Source of the DNA: Amphritea balenae
GTDB lineage: Bacteria > Pseudomonadota > Gammaproteobacteria > Pseudomonadales > Balneatricaceae
Assembly: GCF_003858655.1 (NCBI RefSeq)
Contig: NZ_RQXV01000001.1
Coordinates: 124,001 to 188,000 of the forward strand
DNA: 64,000 nt
Reading direction: 5' to 3'
In this document: positions 16,632-24,839 of the stretch, piece by piece
How positions within the stretch are numbered: position 1 is the first letter of the stretch
Layout: each line of letters begins with the position of its first letter
Notes under the pieces: model-generated
What the model was told of the DNA's origin: nothing
Seen by the model: only the letters and a program-made list of their open reading frames with translations
The model's database searches: none
Program-made: the position numbers and the translations under genes

Positions 16632-18374
16632 TCAGCGATTCTGGTTAACCATTTCCTGAACATAAACACCAGGCGCGGCTTCCATCGGTTTGTAAGCTTC
16701 ACTACCTAGCTGCTTAGGTGCTGCAATTTGCTTACCACCCTTCTCTGCCACCCATGCATGCCAGTGATTCCACCAGCTACCCGCTTGTTTCTCAGCTGAC
16801 ACTTGCCAATCATCTCCGTTCAAACCGGCCATACCGTTATGCCAGAATGAGCGGCGACATTTGACTGGATGGTTGATCGCAGTACCCGAAACATGACCAC
16901 CTTCTGTCAGGATGAACTCAACATTGTCGCCAATAAGATCCTTGGCCAGGAACGTGGTACGCCAAGGCACTATGTGATCTTCGGTGGCCGAAACGAAGTA
17001 ACAAGGCACATCGATATCTGCAACGTTTAAAGCTTTACCGCATACAGTCACACCACCCACATCTTTAAGACGGTTTTCGTCATACATATTGCTGACGAAG
17101 AAGTTATACATCTCCTTAGGCAGATTGGAGGTATCAGCGTTCCAGTGCAGAACATCGAAAGGTGGCGGGGTTTTACCTAGCAGGTAGTTATTGATAACGA
17201 AGTGCCAGATAGACTCATTCGCATGCAGCATAGCCATTGCGCGACCCAGATCATTACCAGGTAAGATGTTGCTGTTTTCCATTGGGTTCTGGAAGCCTTT
17301 GGACTCCTTCTTCTCAATGAAAACCTCAACCTCGCCCGGATCAGAAAAATCAATCATGGTGGTCAGGAAGGTAGCTGACGCAATATTACGACGTTCAGCT
17401 GCTGACATCGCTGCCAACGCCGTGACCAACATAGTTCCGCCGATACACCAGGACAATACGTTGATCTTCTTAATGCCGCTAATATCCCTCGCGACATCGA
17501 ATGCCGTCCAAATACCTTTTTGAATATAATCATCCCAGGACACATCACGCATATCAGGTGATGCATTACGCCATGAAATAATGAAGACGTTCTGGCCCTG
17601 TTCCAGCGCATGCTTAACAAATGACTTACGCTCGTTCAGGTCAAAGATATAGAATTTATTAACGCAGGGAGGCACGATCACAAGCGGGCGCTGATAAACT
17701 TTTTCAACCAGGGGTTTGTACTGAATAACCTCAATCAGTTCATTGCGGAACACCACATTGCCCTCGGTACCCGCGATGTTCTCACCTAAGGTGAAACCTT
17801 CAGGATCAGAGGTTGTAATGGCACCGGACTGCAGATCTTCGGTTAGATTTTTAAAACCATCGACCAGGCTTTGCCCCTGAGTCTCTACCGCCTCGCGAAT
17901 AACTTTTGGATTGGTGTGCAGGAAGTTAGTTGGTGCCAGTGCATCCGCAGCGTAACGAGAGTAAAAGCTCAACACGCGTTTATCGTGCGCATCCAGCTCA
18001 GCGCCATCGGCTGATTCACACATCGCACGTGATGCCAGCAAATACGACTGCATTAAGAAGTTACAAACCGGGTTATTCTTCCATTCTTCATCACTAAAGC
18101 GACGATCACCGGCCTGAGGCTCAATAACAGCAGCGTTTTCCTGCCCAGCCATACTTGACCAGGGGTTCATCCACAATTTCAACGTATCACGCTGATAGTT
18201 CATCATGGCCTCAGTCCAGGCCTGAACCGTATTAGCCGTAGGTGTTGCCAGCGAAGGAAGCACCTTCAGCAGATCATCCATCTCTTTCTGCCCAAGACTA
18301 GAACCCAGCAACCGGTTACCGGATAAGAAACTCAGCAACTGACTCTCGGGTGATTTATTGTCTTGATTCGCCAT
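16632..18374 (-). CDS. phaC: Class I polyhydroxyalkanoate synthase
   Basis: PhaC polymerises (R)-3-hydroxyacyl-CoA into PHA on granule surfaces. The 580-residue length is typical of class I enzymes. Visible are LVIVPPCVNKFYIFDL, VFIISWRNAS, the lipase-like box SWCIGGT with catalytic C310, and VSATEDHIVPW followed by EGGHVSGTAINHP with the catalytic aspartate and histidine. The first glycine of the usual GxCxGG box is serine here, a variant also known in Aeromonas enzymes. No phasin or phaB gene is adjacent. The neighbours are a hydrolase and the mmsR-like gene, and the region upstream of phaC carries the same motif as the valine operon. Confidence 0.96.
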   Translation of the reverse strand: MANQDNKSPESQLLSFLSGNRLLGSSLGQKEMDDLLKVLPSLATPTANTVQAWTEAMMNYQRDTLKLWMNPWSSMAGQENAAVIEPQAGDRRFSDEEWKNNPVCNFLMQSYLLASRAMCESADGAELDAHDKRVLSFYSRYAADALAPTNFLHTNPKVIREAVETQGQSLVDGFKNLTEDLQSGAITTSDPEGFTLGENIAGTEGNVVFRNELIEVIQYKPLVEKVYQRPLVIVPPCVNKFYIFDLNERKSFVKHALEQGQNVFIISWRNASPDMRDVSWDDYIQKGIWTAFDVARDISGIKKINVLSWCIGGTMLVTALAAMSAAERRNIASATFLTTMIDFSDPGEVEVFIEKKESKGFQNPMENSNILPGNDLGRAMAMLHANESIWHFVINNYLLGKTPPPFDVLHWNADTSNLPKEMYNFFVSNMYDENRLKDVGGVTVCGKALNVADIDVPCYFVSATEDHIVPWRTTFLAKDLIGDNVEFILTEGGHVSGTAINHPVKCRRSFWHNGMAGLNGDDWQVSAEKQAGSWWNHWHAWVAEKGGKQIAAPKQLGSEAYKPMEAAPGVYVQEMVNQNR

Positions 18375-18540
18375 AGTTACTTCTCCAATTCAACGCAATG
18401 ATTACCGGCCTTAGGGCCAACAACGTTAACTTTTCACAACACCTGATACTCGGTGGCTCGAAACAAACAGCTGCCAACAGCTCGGTAAGATGTTGGACAA
18501 TCGATTAAAGCACAGCTTATAGCTGTCTATGATTGATAAT

Positions 18541-18566
18541 ATTGCTATATTAATGGACTATGTTGC
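18541..18566. promoter_or_regulatory. Candidate MmsR operator between phaC and mmsR
   Basis: Second copy of the 26-bp motif (differences from 15509-15534 at two positions). It lies 167-192 bp upstream of the phaC ATG and 56-81 bp upstream of the mmsR-like ATG, so it could serve phaC activation, autoregulation, or both. Confidence 0.7.
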
Positions 18567-18621
18567 CATTGAATACAGGAATACCCTAATAAATGCCTAA
18601 TACCTTAGTCGAGCTCGCCGA

Positions 18622-19539
18622 ATGAGCACTCCATCAAACTGGCCCCTGCCGCCACAAAGCATACGCTTTGTCATACCACACAAGATCATACGAAAGCTCA
18701 CGCAGAACAGCCTTTCAAAGGATCTTTACCCACTTGGCGCGGGTTACTACAAAGAAGCCGAAGGCCATCGAATGGAGCGGCTTGAGCACGACGATCATCT
18801 GCTGATCTACTGCCTTGAAGGCAAAGGCAAAATCCGTATTAATCAGAAAAATTTTGCGATAAATAGCGGTGATCTGGTGGTATTACCCCGGGGAATTGCG
18901 CATCAGTATGCATCCAGCCCAAATTTTCCCTGGACCATATACTGGTGCCACTTTGAAGGTGAACTATCGGACCAGTTCGTCACCCATTTACAGCTCCCTA
19001 AACAGAAGCCAGTTATACATCTGGGCCTGCACAGCAGCCTGGTGAGTGAGTTCGACGCGCTATTAGAAGCCCGCCATAGTAGCTATCACCTGAATGCGTT
19101 TATCAATGCGGCCAACCAGTTGCGCCAAATTCTTACTCATATAGCTTTACTACAGCCATTAGTCCGCAGCCAGGACTCTGATAGTTTTGATCTGGAGAAA
19201 GTTCATAGCCTGATGCAGGCTCGCATCCATGAACAACTGGACATAGACACACTGGCTACCAGCGTCAACCTGTCAAAATTTCACTTTATAAAAAGATATA
19301 AAGATGTCACCGGCACAACCCCAATCAATCACTTTATCCAGCTCAAGATCGAGCGTGCCTGTCACTTATTAGATATCAGCAGTAAAACCATCGCCGAAGT
19401 TGCCTTTATGGTTGGCTACGAAGACGCCTACTATTTTTCACGGATTTTTAAGAAAGTCATGGGCATCTCTCCAACCCAGTATCGTAAGTTACAGGTAGGC
19501 GCCTGGTCCTACAAAAGCTTTACCTCAGAGAACAGCTAG
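18622..19539 (+). CDS. mmsR: AraC-family transcriptional regulator, MmsR-like
   Basis: A 305-residue regulator with an N-terminal cupin sensing domain (LIYCLEGKGKIRIN, NSGDLVVLPRGIAHQYAS) and a C-terminal pair of helix-turn-helix motifs (IDTLATSVNLSKFHFIKRYK and IAEVAFMVGYEDAYYFSRIF, then GISPTQYRK). In Pseudomonas aeruginosa, MmsR of this family is encoded next to mmsAB and activates them. The location close to mmsA and the shared 26-bp motif support the same role here, with phaC as an added target. The start lacks a strong ribosome binding site. It diverges from phaC. Confidence 0.85.
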   Translation: MSTPSNWPLPPQSIRFVIPHKIIRKLTQNSLSKDLYPLGAGYYKEAEGHRMERLEHDDHLLIYCLEGKGKIRINQKNFAINSGDLVVLPRGIAHQYASSPNFPWTIYWCHFEGELSDQFVTHLQLPKQKPVIHLGLHSSLVSEFDALLEARHSSYHLNAFINAANQLRQILTHIALLQPLVRSQDSDSFDLEKVHSLMQARIHEQLDIDTLATSVNLSKFHFIKRYKDVTGTTPINHFIQLKIERACHLLDISSKTIAEVAFMVGYEDAYYFSRIFKKVMGISPTQYRKLQVGAWSYKSFTSENS

Positions 19540-19597
19540 CCCGCCACCCATACCCATAGACCAGTACTCGCAGCTAAAGTCCATCAACCAAAGCCCA

Positions 19598-20704
19598 TCA
19601 ACCAAAATGCATTAGCCACTGCTGAGCAAGTCGACGACGGGAAGCCACTGATATCTCTGTCAGCTCTGCTTTACGTGGTTGCTGACAAAGAAATTCAATT
19701 GCCGCAATGATCTCCCCCTGCACCAGATATATATACGGACCAACTTCAGCATTATGTATAAAGTTTATGGCATTGCCGCTATTAGCCAGATGGAAATACT
19801 GCCCCAACCGCTCATACCGGGATATATGGCGCGTTACTTGTGCCACGTTAAAGTTACCTTCAACCCGGGACAGGTCCAGTTCGTCATCAGAGGAGGTCAC
19901 TGAAAATATAAAGGCCCCATTCTTGACCCGACCAAAATCATGATGATTCAATGATTGATTACCGGTAGCGCAAAAAATTACGTCGCTGCCTTGTAACGCA
20001 GCTTCTTTCTCGATTAATTCAAACCCCCTTGATCGAGCCTCAATAGCCCGGACCGGGTCAATCTCAACTATTTTTGTATTAATGTTCTTATGGTGCAGAG
20101 CTTTGGCTATCGATCGGCCGATTTTGCCATAACCGAACACGACCGCATTACCTCCATTGATAATGTGATGGCATTCACGCATCAGTGCTTCGGCTGAAAA
20201 AACGATAGACTGACCTGTCAGGTAGTCTTCTGGCCCTTTAAGGGGGCTACGTGCAAGTGACACCACAGGAACATCAAGATCACTTAACTGAGCATACCGT
20301 TGATGACCATTTTCGGTTACTTCCACCACACCCAGTAAACGGGCGTTCAATCGTTCTTTTAACACCGACAGCGATGCTGAAAAATACCCCCCTATATCAA
20401 CCAAAACAAGATCACCCGCGGGCACAGAATCATTTAACAGTGCTGCAACAATTTCCGGAGATGACAGCTGTTCGCGTTTTTTAATCACTACTTGAGTGAT
20501 CTTTTCCATTTTACCCAGCACCTGTGCATTAATACTCTTGGGCTTAGGCAGTATCATTGCCAGGTCAGAAAACTCAGGTAAACATTCAAGAAAAACAGGC
20601 TCGTTATCCAACAAGTGAGTAACCACCACCAGATGGAGGTCTGCTATAGGCTTAGGTTTTATATCTGAAAAAAAGTGCTTGCCCTTAATAGATAGCGGCG
20701 TCAT
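19598..20704 (-). CDS. S-adenosylhomocysteine hydrolase-like NAD-binding protein
   Basis: A 368-residue protein whose centre resembles the NAD-binding domain of adenosylhomocysteinase: VVFGYGKIGRSIAKALHH (glycine motif at about residue 191), then KIVEIDPVRAIEARSRGFELI and SDVIFCATGNQSLN. The N-terminal third contains VLVDIGGYFS but lacks the recognisable substrate-binding motifs of true SAHH. It is also shorter than the usual 430 or more residues. The C-terminal HLANSGNAINF aligns with the SAHH region LANGR. The real reaction is unknown. GGGAG precedes the ATG. It is convergent with the mmsR-like gene and alone on its strand. Confidence 0.75.
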   Translation of the reverse strand: MTPLSIKGKHFFSDIKPKPIADLHLVVVTHLLDNEPVFLECLPEFSDLAMILPKPKSINAQVLGKMEKITQVVIKKREQLSSPEIVAALLNDSVPAGDLVLVDIGGYFSASLSVLKERLNARLLGVVEVTENGHQRYAQLSDLDVPVVSLARSPLKGPEDYLTGQSIVFSAEALMRECHHIINGGNAVVFGYGKIGRSIAKALHHKNINTKIVEIDPVRAIEARSRGFELIEKEAALQGSDVIFCATGNQSLNHHDFGRVKNGAFIFSVTSSDDELDLSRVEGNFNVAQVTRHISRYERLGQYFHLANSGNAINFIHNAEVGPYIYLVQGEIIAAIEFLCQQPRKAELTEISVASRRRLAQQWLMHFG

Positions 20705-21023
20705 AGGGTACTCCCGGTACTAGAAATTATGGTTCCGCTGATGGTTTATAAGATCAGAGAGACAAGCACAAACATTTGTTTTAATTAATTGTATGAAACA
20801 CTATCATCCAACACCCGATCTTATTGATAAATAGATAAGTTTTTCTAAGCTAATAGTTTAATAAACTCTCTATACTTACCAATTTCATTTGAGAAGCGGT
20901 TAAAAAAACGTAAACTGAATGGATCAGCTGTCAGAAAAGTAACCCAGAATAAAACAAATTCTGGACTATCTGTCGGATAGAAAGATAACGCTACTTACAA
21001 GTAGATGTAGTCGATGGAATTAT
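20705..21023. other. 319-bp AT-rich divergent promoter region
   Basis: The gap between the SAHH-like gene and the diguanylate cyclase gene. It contains a 13-bp palindrome AGTTTAATAAACT (20855-20867) and otherwise no recognisable element or ORF. Promoters for both genes must lie here. Confidence 0.5.
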
Positions 21024-22658
21024 ATGCGTTCTACAACCGAGCCAGACAACAAAGCAGTAACAGATACCGAATCATCAATTCTCGAACATCTTGATGATCT
21101 GATCTCTATTGTTGATTCCAATTATCGCTACCGCGCAGTCAGCGCAGGCTATAGTCGGTTCTTTGGCCTGAGTACCGATCAGATCGTAGGCAAACACGTA
21201 GCCGAACTACATGGCCAGGAGCAATTCGAACAACATCTGAAGTCAGGTCTGGACCAGACCCTGGCCGGCGAAGACTGCCATCTGCAGTTCTGGCGTGACA
21301 ATCATCTTGGCGAAAGTCGTTTTCTGGACAGCAAACATACCCCCTACCAGGGCCCTCTGACTCAAGGCAGCGGTGTCGCAATAGTTGCCCGGGATGTAAC
21401 TGAACTGATTCTTAGCCAACAGGCACTGGAAACCGAAAAATCCCTGTTACATACCATTATCAACGCTGTACCCGATATCATTTTTATCAAAGATAACAAT
21501 GGTGCCTATCAGCTTTGCAATACCAGCTTCGAAGAATTTCTTGGTAAGCCCTACTCTGAAATCCTTGGCAAAACCGACCAGGAGCTAATGTCAGAAGCCT
21601 CTGCGCGCTATATTTCTGATCGGGACAATGAAGTAACAGCATCACAAACAGCCAAGCGCTGTGATGAGTGGGTCGCTTATAACGATGGCAGAAAACGCTT
21701 ACTCGATATGTATAAGCTACCGCTGACCGATAGTAAAAACAATCTATCCGGTCTGCTAGGCATAGGTCGAAACGTCACATTTGAAAGAGAGGCAGAACAG
21801 AAGCTACTGATGTCTGCCCTGCTATTCGAAACCACTCCCGATGCCTGCCTGATACTCTCAGAAGATGGCTCGCTGATTTCGCTAAACAGTGCAGCGACTA
21901 ATAAGTTTTCTACACTACTGAAAGATAAAAATGACCCAATCTTCTCTGATCTTTTTTACTGGCCCGGCCAACAAGCCACCGCCATTGAACAGATTCTCAA
22001 ACAGATGAAAAGCTGGCAGGGAGAGATATGCTCCACCGATCATAAAGCCTATATCGCCACAATCAACTGCATTACTGAACCAACAGACAGTATGACTAAG
22101 TATGTGGTGATTATCAGAGATGAAAATGATCAGCGAGCTGTCACCCGGGAACTAATGGCTAAAGCCTATCGTGACCCGCTAACCAACCTTCCCAATCGAT
22201 TGTTATTTCAATCCCGACTGGAAAGCGCTATTACCCGAAGTGAACGTCAGTTTCGGAAAGTCGCTGTGCTCTTTATTGATCTGAATAAATTCAAACCGGT
22301 CAACGATCAGTTCGGCCATATTTTTGGCGACCAACTACTCACATTAATCGCTGAACGACTGACTAGCAATTTCCGTCAAACAGATACGCTTGCCCGTATC
22401 GGTGGGGATGAGTTTGTGGCACTGATAGATATCAGCAAGCGTGAGGGCGCGGGAAAAGTCGCCGAAAAAGTAAGCAACAGTCTACAGCAACCTTTTATTG
22501 TCAACGGCACTCAGATCCATATTGGCGCCAGCATCGGTATCAGCATTTTCCCCGATGATACCAGCACCGCCGAAGAACTACTTCAGAAAGCAGATGAAGC
22601 GATGTATCAGGCCAAAGAATCACCCGATAAAGAATACGTTTATTATAAAAAAACCTAA
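21024..22658 (+). CDS. PAS-containing diguanylate cyclase
   Basis: The protein synthesises c-di-GMP from two GTP. Three PAS-like regions occupy roughly residues 17-130, 140-255 and 265-375 (ILEHLDDLISIVDSNYRY; IINAVPDIIFIKDNNGAY; LLFETTPDACLILSEDG). A GGDEF domain fills about 385-544. The catalytic GGDEF motif is at 460-464 and the inhibitory I-site RQTD is intact five residues upstream (451-454). This predicts an active, feedback-inhibited cyclase. No transmembrane segment is seen, so sensing is cytosolic. It is convergent with an EAL-type phosphodiesterase gene 60 bp away, suggesting a paired control of one c-di-GMP pool. Confidence 0.95.
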   Translation: MRSTTEPDNKAVTDTESSILEHLDDLISIVDSNYRYRAVSAGYSRFFGLSTDQIVGKHVAELHGQEQFEQHLKSGLDQTLAGEDCHLQFWRDNHLGESRFLDSKHTPYQGPLTQGSGVAIVARDVTELILSQQALETEKSLLHTIINAVPDIIFIKDNNGAYQLCNTSFEEFLGKPYSEILGKTDQELMSEASARYISDRDNEVTASQTAKRCDEWVAYNDGRKRLLDMYKLPLTDSKNNLSGLLGIGRNVTFEREAEQKLLMSALLFETTPDACLILSEDGSLISLNSAATNKFSTLLKDKNDPIFSDLFYWPGQQATAIEQILKQMKSWQGEICSTDHKAYIATINCITEPTDSMTKYVVIIRDENDQRAVTRELMAKAYRDPLTNLPNRLLFQSRLESAITRSERQFRKVAVLFIDLNKFKPVNDQFGHIFGDQLLTLIAERLTSNFRQTDTLARIGGDEFVALIDISKREGAGKVAEKVSNSLQQPFIVNGTQIHIGASIGISIFPDDTSTAEELLQKADEAMYQAKESPDKEYVYYKKT

Positions 22659-22717
22659 TTCGAACAACGTTAACAAAGACAAAAAATTGGCATCAAACAG
22701 ATGAATTCATCTAGCTG

Positions 22718-24346
22718 TTAAGCTGTAATATATTTGATCTTGTAATTGCCACACTCAGCATCGCGACTCAGGTATTCCACAAACCCGGTTATCGGCTTCG
22801 GCCTAGAGAAGTAATAACCTTGTATATACTGCACATCAAGCTCGCGTAGCATATTCAACTGAGCTTTAGTTTCTACACCTTCAGCAACGCAATACAGGTT
22901 AAGACACTCTCCTATATAGACAATATTCTGTACCAGCCCCGCATGTACCATCCCCTCTCCCAGCCCCCAGATAAAACTCTTATCAATCTTGATAGAATCA
23001 ACCTGCAGCTGTTTCAAATGATTGAGGTTTGAATACCCTGTACCAAAGTCATCAATGGAAATTTTAACCCCGAGAGCCCTAAGTGCCTGAACACCCGACC
23101 TGAGAAGATTCATGTTATTTATCTCTTTTTCAGTCAATTCAATTGTCAAAGTATTGCAATATTGACCTGGCAAAAACTGATCAATCAGTCTTAATAACAA
23201 ACCGCTTTCAATATCTTCAGGAAATGCATTTATAGAGAAGTTAATCCGCCCTAGCATTTCTGCATCATCAAGCTCCTGAATAGCAGTCACGAATACTACT
23301 TCGGTTAGCAAACCGGACTGACCATTACGTTCTATCTCAGGAATAAATTGATCCGGATATATCAAATTACCCGACTCATCCAGCCAACGGCAAAGCACTT
23401 CACAGCCCACAGGATCAATGGGACTAATCGGAATGATCGGCTGATAGTGACAGATAACCCTGCCTCGCTTTAGCCCTCTGTTTAATTGTCTATTAAGAGA
23501 AAAATAACGTTGATAAAGTAACGGCGTTAGCACTGAGGAAAGTAAAAGAAGTGCGACAAAGCAGACCAGAATCGCAATTGATATCTCAGTTTCTTCTGCA
23601 AAGAAACCAAGAACATCAATACTGACAACTGCGCATGACTCTTGCCTGATACATAGCTGAACAACCCAACTCCCATGCTCATACCACTGTATCAAGAGCT
23701 CATCTTGCGAAAGCTTTGAATAATTATCAACCTGCTGAAATGACGACTCTTCGTTTACCAGGATGATAGCAGGTGGAAAAGATGCATCCCCATAAATATG
23801 CTGCACGCTACCACCAGCAAGTGAAAAAGTGCCAAAACTTAGCCAGGAAGTTGTATCAGTTGGGTTGATAAAAGGCCTCAATAACGCCCGAAAATGCCCC
23901 TTCCACATCTGCATCGCAGTGACTGAGCCATCCAGTAAAGGAACCGGAGCATTACGGGTAAAAGAAAACTCTCTGTTTATAATATCTGCTGCGGGTTCAG
24001 CTATAGGCTGATCCAGAACCCCTAGACTGGTACTGCATAACAACAGGCCATCTGCAACATATGCATACTCATGCCAATACTTGGAGCTATACTCCGTTAT
24101 CCGCATCATCTTCAGCATCTCATCACTACAAGGCTGAAGATCAGGAATGGCATTCAGCTGTTCCAGATTAGTGAAGAACTCCGTCGTAATCTCTCTATCA
24201 GAAGTCCTGAAATTATCCAGAATACTATTTGCACGACCCTGCCAGGCAGATGCGACAGTCCAGAAAGTGAATATCACAAACAGGATAACTACCGCTAAAA
24301 GAACGCCCGACTGAACAAACCTGAGTCTGCCTAGCAGAAAGGACAT
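22718..24346 (-). CDS. CSS-motif EAL-domain c-di-GMP phosphodiesterase
   Basis: A membrane phosphodiesterase of 542 residues. An N-terminal transmembrane helix (about 14-32) is followed by a periplasmic CSS-type domain containing PCSDEML and LLCSTSLG. A second helix (about 255-275) leads to a C-terminal EAL domain. EAL catalytic motifs are present: CEVLCRW (EVL variant), IELTEKEI, SIDDFGTGYSNL, DSIKIDKSFI, VAEGVET and QGYYFSRP. CSS domains in E. coli relatives sense redox through periplasmic disulfides. AAGG precedes the ATG. It faces the diguanylate cyclase gene tail to tail and has its 5' end toward the large surface-protein gene. Confidence 0.94.
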   Translation of the reverse strand: MSFLLGRLRFVQSGVLLAVVILFVIFTFWTVASAWQGRANSILDNFRTSDREITTEFFTNLEQLNAIPDLQPCSDEMLKMMRITEYSSKYWHEYAYVADGLLLCSTSLGVLDQPIAEPAADIINREFSFTRNAPVPLLDGSVTAMQMWKGHFRALLRPFINPTDTTSWLSFGTFSLAGGSVQHIYGDASFPPAIILVNEESSFQQVDNYSKLSQDELLIQWYEHGSWVVQLCIRQESCAVVSIDVLGFFAEETEISIAILVCFVALLLLSSVLTPLLYQRYFSLNRQLNRGLKRGRVICHYQPIIPISPIDPVGCEVLCRWLDESGNLIYPDQFIPEIERNGQSGLLTEVVFVTAIQELDDAEMLGRINFSINAFPEDIESGLLLRLIDQFLPGQYCNTLTIELTEKEINNMNLLRSGVQALRALGVKISIDDFGTGYSNLNHLKQLQVDSIKIDKSFIWGLGEGMVHAGLVQNIVYIGECLNLYCVAEGVETKAQLNMLRELDVQYIQGYYFSRPKPITGFVEYLSRDAECGNYKIKYITA

Positions 24347-24839
24347 ATATAGACCTTATTATGAAAAAATAGTTAGGACAATTAGACACTAAAAGCCTAG
24401 CCAGCCCTATTGATTACCTCCATATAAACTCCGTCTCTTCCAAGAGAACTTATACAAAATACTTTAGGAAATTATAACAAAAAACCAGTGAAACAACCGA
24501 CTTTAATAAGCTCATTACGTCCAATATCAGAGCACCTCGACCACCTGTATCCTCGCTTAACCACACCACCCAGCGGCCACCTGATAGGCCGTAGTCGACA
24601 AAACAGAAAGATATTCATTATCAATGTCTAATAGGCTCTAATTGAGTTTCGTGTTATAAAAAAGCGTATTATGCTTGGTTAGTGGTAATGTGCTACAAAA
24701 AAGCCGCCGACTAATTAGGTTTAAATTACATCATAGAGATCCGACAATTCGCCTTTAAGCCTGTACTTAAACTTGCAGGCGGAGAATAGTCTGATATCTG
24801 TTTAGATGCTCCTTTGTTGTTCACTGATCATGCCTGGAT
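24347..24839. other. 493-bp non-coding divergent region
   Basis: The gap between the EAL gene and the Ig-repeat autotransporter-like gene. It is AT-rich in its middle, with no ORF with family character and no strong terminator. I see no convincing riboswitch. It must hold two divergent promoters. Confidence 0.5.

Noticed and set aside
20921-20990. Another copy of the mmsA/phaC motif (CTGGACTATC)
   Set aside because: Only the central ten bases match and both flanks differ.
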